64,000 bases of DNA, from NCBI GenBank assembly GCA_942492815.1, contig OW818658.1, forward strand, positions 310,001 to 374,000, given 5' to 3'. Each line of letters begins with the position of its first letter. The first letter of the stretch is position 1. Under the pieces are notes generated by a model. It was not told the origin of the DNA and made no database searches. It saw nothing but the letters and a program-made list of their open reading frames with translations. The position numbers and the translations under genes were made by a program. Shown here one piece after another: positions 60,057 through 64,000 of this stretch. The stretch is from JAEUWI01 sp942492815. GTDB taxonomy: Bacteria > Hydrogenedentota > Hydrogenedentia > Hydrogenedentales > JAEUWI01.

Positions 60057-63000
60057 CTACTCCTCATCGCTTCGCGTTCGAGGCGTTCTCATCGGGGAGA
60101 GGCCACCCGGCGCTCTCAATCTACCCAAGGCCGCCCCTTCATCCCCATAGTCGTTGGGAAGAGGTCGTTCTTGAAAATAGGCAATCCACTCGGTCAACTT
60201 GGCGACGCGGTCGGCCAGGCTTGTGGTGGGCGGAAGGCCGGGATGGCCCGGAATGTCGGTGTCTGCCAGAATGCCAAGCACGATGTCGCAAACGCGGAGT
60301 CCGCCGCCGCCAAACTCAGTAGAATTCTCCAAGAGCCGAATCAGCGCATTGCCCCGGGTTGCCGAATCGGGAGACTCACGCTTATACATGTACGCGCGGA
60401 AGGAACTTTTCAACGCCGGGTCCAATTGCTCGGATCCCGTGGATGCTGCCAGGATACTGGCGGCTTCGTCGGTGCCAATGGTCGCCAGTGCTTCTAGAAT
60501 GCTCGCGACCGTCTGGCGATCAGCATGGTTCAACGCCTCCGCGAGAAAGGGAACGGCCCCTTCCAGGCGGCGATCCCGTGTAGTCTCGGCAATCTCTTTC
60601 AACAACTCTGTCTGGAAGAGGACCCATCGATACTCGGACATCGACTGATTGCCATAGATACTTCCAAGCGTATCACTATCTTTCCTGGACCGCGCTTGAA
60701 GAGCTTTCGACTCCCGCCGGAGCGTGTCGCGCTTGCTGGAGTAATCCACCCAATCAAAGGCCGCCAGCGCCTCCAGAATTGCCTCATCGAGTTGTGATTG
60801 CCATAGCCCCAACTCGCCTTCGCTTGCCGCCGACGGCACGCGTATGATTCCACACGCTTCCCGGCTCCAGCAGTCCCATATCCATGCCAGCGTAAGCAGG
60901 CACTTCATTCTGATCACAGCTTCTTCTTTGCTCGCATGGTTCAGCAATTCGGGAGTACAGTCTATGGAAGCAACCATTTTGATGTAGTCAATCAGTTCGC
61001 TCTTTAGGACGGGATCGCCACAACGCGCGAGCGCGTCGACAGTGAGATTCTCTAAAGTCTTTGCCTGAACCAAGATCAACGCGCTTTGTGCTAACTCTGC
61101 GCGCGGTGCGTCTGTAGTGGCCATGATGTCCACGAGTTCAGGTAAATCTGCATCGCGGACGCTAAAACGGATTCCTGCCGCACCGATTGCAGCTACATAG
61201 TCCAGTTGGCCTCTTTCACCGGATGGTGTCAAAGATCCGTTTCGGATCATTTGTAGAAGAACGGGATTCACTGCATCCGGTGCGCGCCGCGATGCGGCGC
61301 TGAAGAGATAGGTGACGTTTTCTTTCTCCACGGACGGGCTATCCGGGCGCACGTTTTCGATGAGGTACGCGTCCAACGCGGGATCCTGAATAAACTCCAA
61401 CCCGCTCACGATCTCGCCGTTTCGCAGGCGCGCGATGACATCCTGAACATCGTGCCCGCCCGCGACGAAGGAGCCCGACCAGGCGGGCAGCTCGGGCACC
61501 CGCCCCTCCTCCCATTGTCCGCGCCATTCCTCGTCGTTCAGCCGCGCCGATATGGGCTGCTGGAATTCATAGTACGAATAGACGCTCCCGATGAGCAGGT
61601 GGGGCTTGCCTCCGTGCTCCAGGATCACGTAGATGGGCATCGCGCCGCCCGTGGCCACCTCAAGGCATTGTGCCGTGTCGGCAAGGGTGTAGACATCCAT
61701 TATCAGGGACATCCAGGAAGGCCCGGAACTGCGGGGAACTCCACCTTCCATTCCATGATAGTTCTTGAGAACGTCGCCGTAGCCAGCCAAGAGCTGCCGC
61801 TCGCCTTCGGTGAATGGTTCTACAGCCAATTCCTTGCGAACGATTTCGGCCAGATCTCCGACCAGCGACCCAAACTGTTTAAACTCGCGAAGCTCCGTTA
61901 ACCCCGCCTCTTCAAACAATGTGGTGGTAAGAGTGACGATCTCCACCATCTGAGAGAAGAACTCCGGATTGGGCTCGACATATCCTGGTGGCGGGTCTTC
62001 CGGATCAAGCGGTCCGCCTCCCATCATCAAATTGGGTTGCTTGGCGTGGAGCGCCCAAGTGTGGCGTGTGGAAGCCCAGGCCGCGAGGGAGGTCATGAGG
62101 TTCTTGTCGCTGTAGGCCGCAGTTCGGGCGAAGGGGGCGGCCTGCTCGACGGGCGGCGCTGTGAGGGTCTCGGCGAGCCGGAGAATGGCGGCATAGTGGG
62201 TGTTGCTTTCGCGCTTATACGCGCTCACGATCTCCCGAGATTTGGCCGCTGCCGCGATGTAGTCCGACTGGCCCCCCTCGGACGTCTCGGTCATCAACGC
62301 CGCCGCGCGGGCCGACCCGTTGGCCGCCATCAAATCAAGGCCGGAGGGAAAGACGCGGCCGGCGACCTCTGGCTCGACCAGCGCGAGGAAGATCTCGCTG
62401 TCGGGCAGATAGCGCTTGCCCATGAAGCGCATGCCCTTGGTTAGTGCCACCCATTGGCTCTTTTCCGCCGCTGTGAGCATGGAGTTGATCCTGGGGTCCC
62501 GAAGTTCCGCACGCATGCGCGCTATCGCGCCTTCAAGCGCGGCGGGCGAATCGAGCACACCCACACCGGGCAGTTGCGCACCATACTCCTCCGGCGTCAG
62601 ATCGTCGCAGGGGCCGAGGAAGCGGGTGTAGAGGTTGTCCAGCTTCCGCCAGCGCTGTTGCGCGTCCGGCGTGTCCTGCAGGGCTTTGGATAGCATCAGG
62701 GCCGACAGCGTCTGCACGTCGCTGCCGAGAAGGAAGGCCGAATTACCGAACCAACTCATGGTGCGGAAATAGCGCTGCAACTCCGGCGACTCGGTGTAGA
62801 AGCCGCGCGGCTTGTATTGGGAATAGTCTACGTCCTCCCCGAACAGGGACGATGCTCCGAAGCCAACGGGGTTCAGGATAGCCGACACTTCCGCCGCGAC
62901 CGCCTCGGGCAAGTTCGGCGGGACCGATTCGCCCGCCAGGAGGACTTCCACCACCTGAAGATAGGCCAGGGCGTGGGCTTTCGCCTCCGCCGCAAGGGGG

Positions 63001-63401
63001 GCCAGCGCACCGGTCGCCACCGCGTCGGGCGGCTGGGCTTCGAGGCTCCCGCGCAGGGCAGCCAGCAGGAGGGCCACCTCGCCCGCCGCGTTGGTTTCCA
63101 CGAGCTTCAGGTGGTCCTCCAGCAGCACATGAAAGGTCCGATGCACCGAATCGGCCGTGACAAAGTGGGGGAGGGTATCGTTCAAGTACGGCAAGAAAAT
63201 ATGGCGCTGAAACTCCTGGGTGACGACAAAGCCGTTCTTCGACAGGAGGTCCTTGCCCGCGTCGGGCCCACTATAGTGCGCGATGCACTGCACGGCCGAC
63301 AGATCCGCGAAGAGCGGCGCCTCTCCGAGGATGGGTAGGGCGATAAGAAGTATCGCCCCAAGCACAACACGCCCGACCCCACCAATCCAACGATCCCTCA
63401 T
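60057..63401 (-). CDS. Large secreted DUF3160 protein
   Basis: A ~1114-residue protein with signal peptide (RVVLGAILLIALPILGEAPLFA), a DUF3160 domain (about 45-690: FLPYLNDTLPHFVTADSVHRTFH, SPELQRYFRTMSWFG and WSSLIMDVYTLADTAQ-type segments) and a C-terminal helical region (about 700-1090) that looks like HEAT repeats (AVPFLAEALNHADRQTVASI, ILEALATIGTDEAA). DUF3160 function is unknown; these are exported proteins. Start ATG 63401 with AAGGG. The gene sits between an intact propeller gene end and its duplicate. Confidence 0.85.
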   Translation of the reverse strand: MRDRWIGGVGRVVLGAILLIALPILGEAPLFADLSAVQCIAHYSGPDAGKDLLSKNGFVVTQEFQRHIFLPYLNDTLPHFVTADSVHRTFHVLLEDHLKLVETNAAGEVALLLAALRGSLEAQPPDAVATGALAPLAAEAKAHALAYLQVVEVLLAGESVPPNLPEAVAAEVSAILNPVGFGASSLFGEDVDYSQYKPRGFYTESPELQRYFRTMSWFGNSAFLLGSDVQTLSALMLSKALQDTPDAQQRWRKLDNLYTRFLGPCDDLTPEEYGAQLPGVGVLDSPAALEGAIARMRAELRDPRINSMLTAAEKSQWVALTKGMRFMGKRYLPDSEIFLALVEPEVAGRVFPSGLDLMAANGSARAAALMTETSEGGQSDYIAAAAKSREIVSAYKRESNTHYAAILRLAETLTAPPVEQAAPFARTAAYSDKNLMTSLAAWASTRHTWALHAKQPNLMMGGGPLDPEDPPPGYVEPNPEFFSQMVEIVTLTTTLFEEAGLTELREFKQFGSLVGDLAEIVRKELAVEPFTEGERQLLAGYGDVLKNYHGMEGGVPRSSGPSWMSLIMDVYTLADTAQCLEVATGGAMPIYVILEHGGKPHLLIGSVYSYYEFQQPISARLNDEEWRGQWEEGRVPELPAWSGSFVAGGHDVQDVIARLRNGEIVSGLEFIQDPALDAYLIENVRPDSPSVEKENVTYLFSAASRRAPDAVNPVLLQMIRNGSLTPSGERGQLDYVAAIGAAGIRFSVRDADLPELVDIMATTDAPRAELAQSALILVQAKTLENLTVDALARCGDPVLKSELIDYIKMVASIDCTPELLNHASKEEAVIRMKCLLTLAWIWDCWSREACGIIRVPSAASEGELGLWQSQLDEAILEALAAFDWVDYSSKRDTLRRESKALQARSRKDSDTLGSIYGNQSMSEYRWVLFQTELLKEIAETTRDRRLEGAVPFLAEALNHADRQTVASILEALATIGTDEAASILAASTGSEQLDPALKSSFRAYMYKRESPDSATRGNALIRLLENSTEFGGGGLRVCDIVLGILADTDIPGHPGLPPTTSLADRVAKLTEWIAYFQERPLPNDYGDEGAALGRLRAPGGLSPMRTPRTRSDEE

Positions 63402-63537
63402 GGCACCACCCTTTCCTGCCCGCTTCGATTTCACGATGGCTTCAATATGCCTTCAATGGCCTCGATAGTCAAGGGGGTAGGTGGAACACGCGGGGCAACC
63501 GGACGGCGGGGGCGCTGAAAGTTCGCCGAAGCTGGGA

Positions 63538-63695
63538 TAGGCTTCCAGCCTGTCGCAGTGCCCGGTCGAGTCGCCGAAGGGCCCTGCGTGTATTTTGCGG
63601 ACCATGGTCGCGAGACGTATCGAAGGGCCGCTTGACTGTTGGCGTGAGTGTTGTCTCAGCCTGGAAGGCTGAGCCACGTTGGTTGCCGTTGGTGA
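63538..63695. repeat. REP-like block, copy 2
   Basis: Ungapped counterpart of 59743-59900, beginning TAGGCTTCCAGCC and ending just after the propeller stop. It fills most of the 295-nt gap upstream of the DUF3160 gene. Confidence 0.85.
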
Positions 63696-63696
63696 T

Positions 63697-64000
63697 TCAG
63701 GTTCCCTGCGCAATCGCATACAATTTCCCCCGGATAAACACATACACCACCCCATTCGCCGCGATTGGCCCAGTCTCGCTGCCGCCGCGGCTGCTGTAGA
63801 GAACCTTCTTTTCCTTCCCCGCCGCGAAGACCCAGAATGAGTGCTTTGTGTTGACGTAGAGCTTGCCGTCGGCGACGAGCGGGTTGCCCCAGATCTCGTG
63901 TTTCGTGTCGTGTTGCCAGTACAACGCGCCGTTCGCGGTGTCGAGGCAATACACCATGCCGGAACGGTCGGCGGCGTAGACCCGGCCCGCATCCACGGCG
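63697..64000 (-). CDS. PQQ/BamB-like beta-propeller protein, C-terminal part (runs off window)
   Basis: The last ~100 codons of a gene whose start lies beyond the right edge. Propeller blades of the BamB/PQQ type are seen: AADRSGMVYCLDTANGALYWQHDT, NPLVADGKLYVNTKHSFWVF and NGVVYVFIRGKLYAIAQGT. An ATG at 63996 is internal to the blade pattern and not a likely start. Probably a secreted quinoprotein-like or structural propeller. Confidence 0.8.
   Translation of the reverse strand, partial: AVDAGRVYAADRSGMVYCLDTANGALYWQHDTKHEIWGNPLVADGKLYVNTKHSFWVFAAGKEKKVLYSSRGGSETGPIAANGVVYVFIRGKLYAIAQGT

Overview
The window is GC-rich, densely coded bacterial chromosome. It encodes outer-envelope features of a Gram-negative cell: lipoproteins, a DegP/HtrA protease, a Bat aerotolerance operon, an exosortase and aquaporin Z. 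Secreted quinoproteins, beta-propellers, alpha/beta-hydrolases and a DUF3160 protein, together with the abundant short intergenic repeats, suggest a heterotroph of the Hydrogenedentota/Planctomycetes/PVC type. That placement is inference from gene content; the window has no rRNA or other decisive marker.

Layout. 0-13.7 kb: an AGE-family epimerase, an HD-GYP response regulator, a four-gene unknown operon on the minus strand, trkA, an ECF sigma factor, recG, a tandem dispersed repeat (11.7-12.4 kb), and an exosortase with a membrane partner. 13.9-27 kb: a long plus-strand run moxR - DUF58 - DUF4381-like - batA - batB - batC - unknown - batD - batE - glnD - degP, most members overlapping by 4 nt. 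27-37.5 kb: a receiver-PAS-GGDEF regulator, paralogous membrane-anchored hydrolases, an MFS transporter with a clear terminator, DUF202, more hydrolases, a kinase and a truncated gene. 37.7-52 kb: ilvD, then an accessory region with four toxin-antitoxin-type loci, a family 2A encapsulin operon (shell plus cysteine desulfurase cargo), a deaminase, a GH32/43-like protein, a PQQ dehydrogenase and aquaporin Z. 51.9-53.9 kb: a Septu-like anti-phage pair (PtuA ATPase, PtuB HNH nuclease). 54-64 kb: a phosphotransferase, an ABC cassette with a His-rich permease loop and a DUF3299 protein, a class V aminotransferase, DUF3160, and a PQQ-type propeller running off the right edge.

Most interesting points. 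(1) The encapsulin operon encodes a shell protein and a cysteine desulfurase with a ~340-residue low-complexity N-terminal extension containing a tandemly duplicated motif block, probably a multivalent cargo-loading domain. (2) Three times in the window the same architecture occurs: intact gene, inserted cargo in the same orientation, then a diverged copy of the 3' end of that gene. The cases are ilvD + TA + ilvD 3' end; DUF3465 + VapBC + DUF3465 3' end; propeller + DUF3160 + propeller 3' end. This is what single-crossover (Campbell-type) integration of small circles carrying a gene 3' end would leave. (3) Intergenic spaces carry short 9- or 10-bp-period arrays, often as inverted pairs, with several different core sequences.

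No tRNA, rRNA, CRISPR array, transposase or integrase was recognised.
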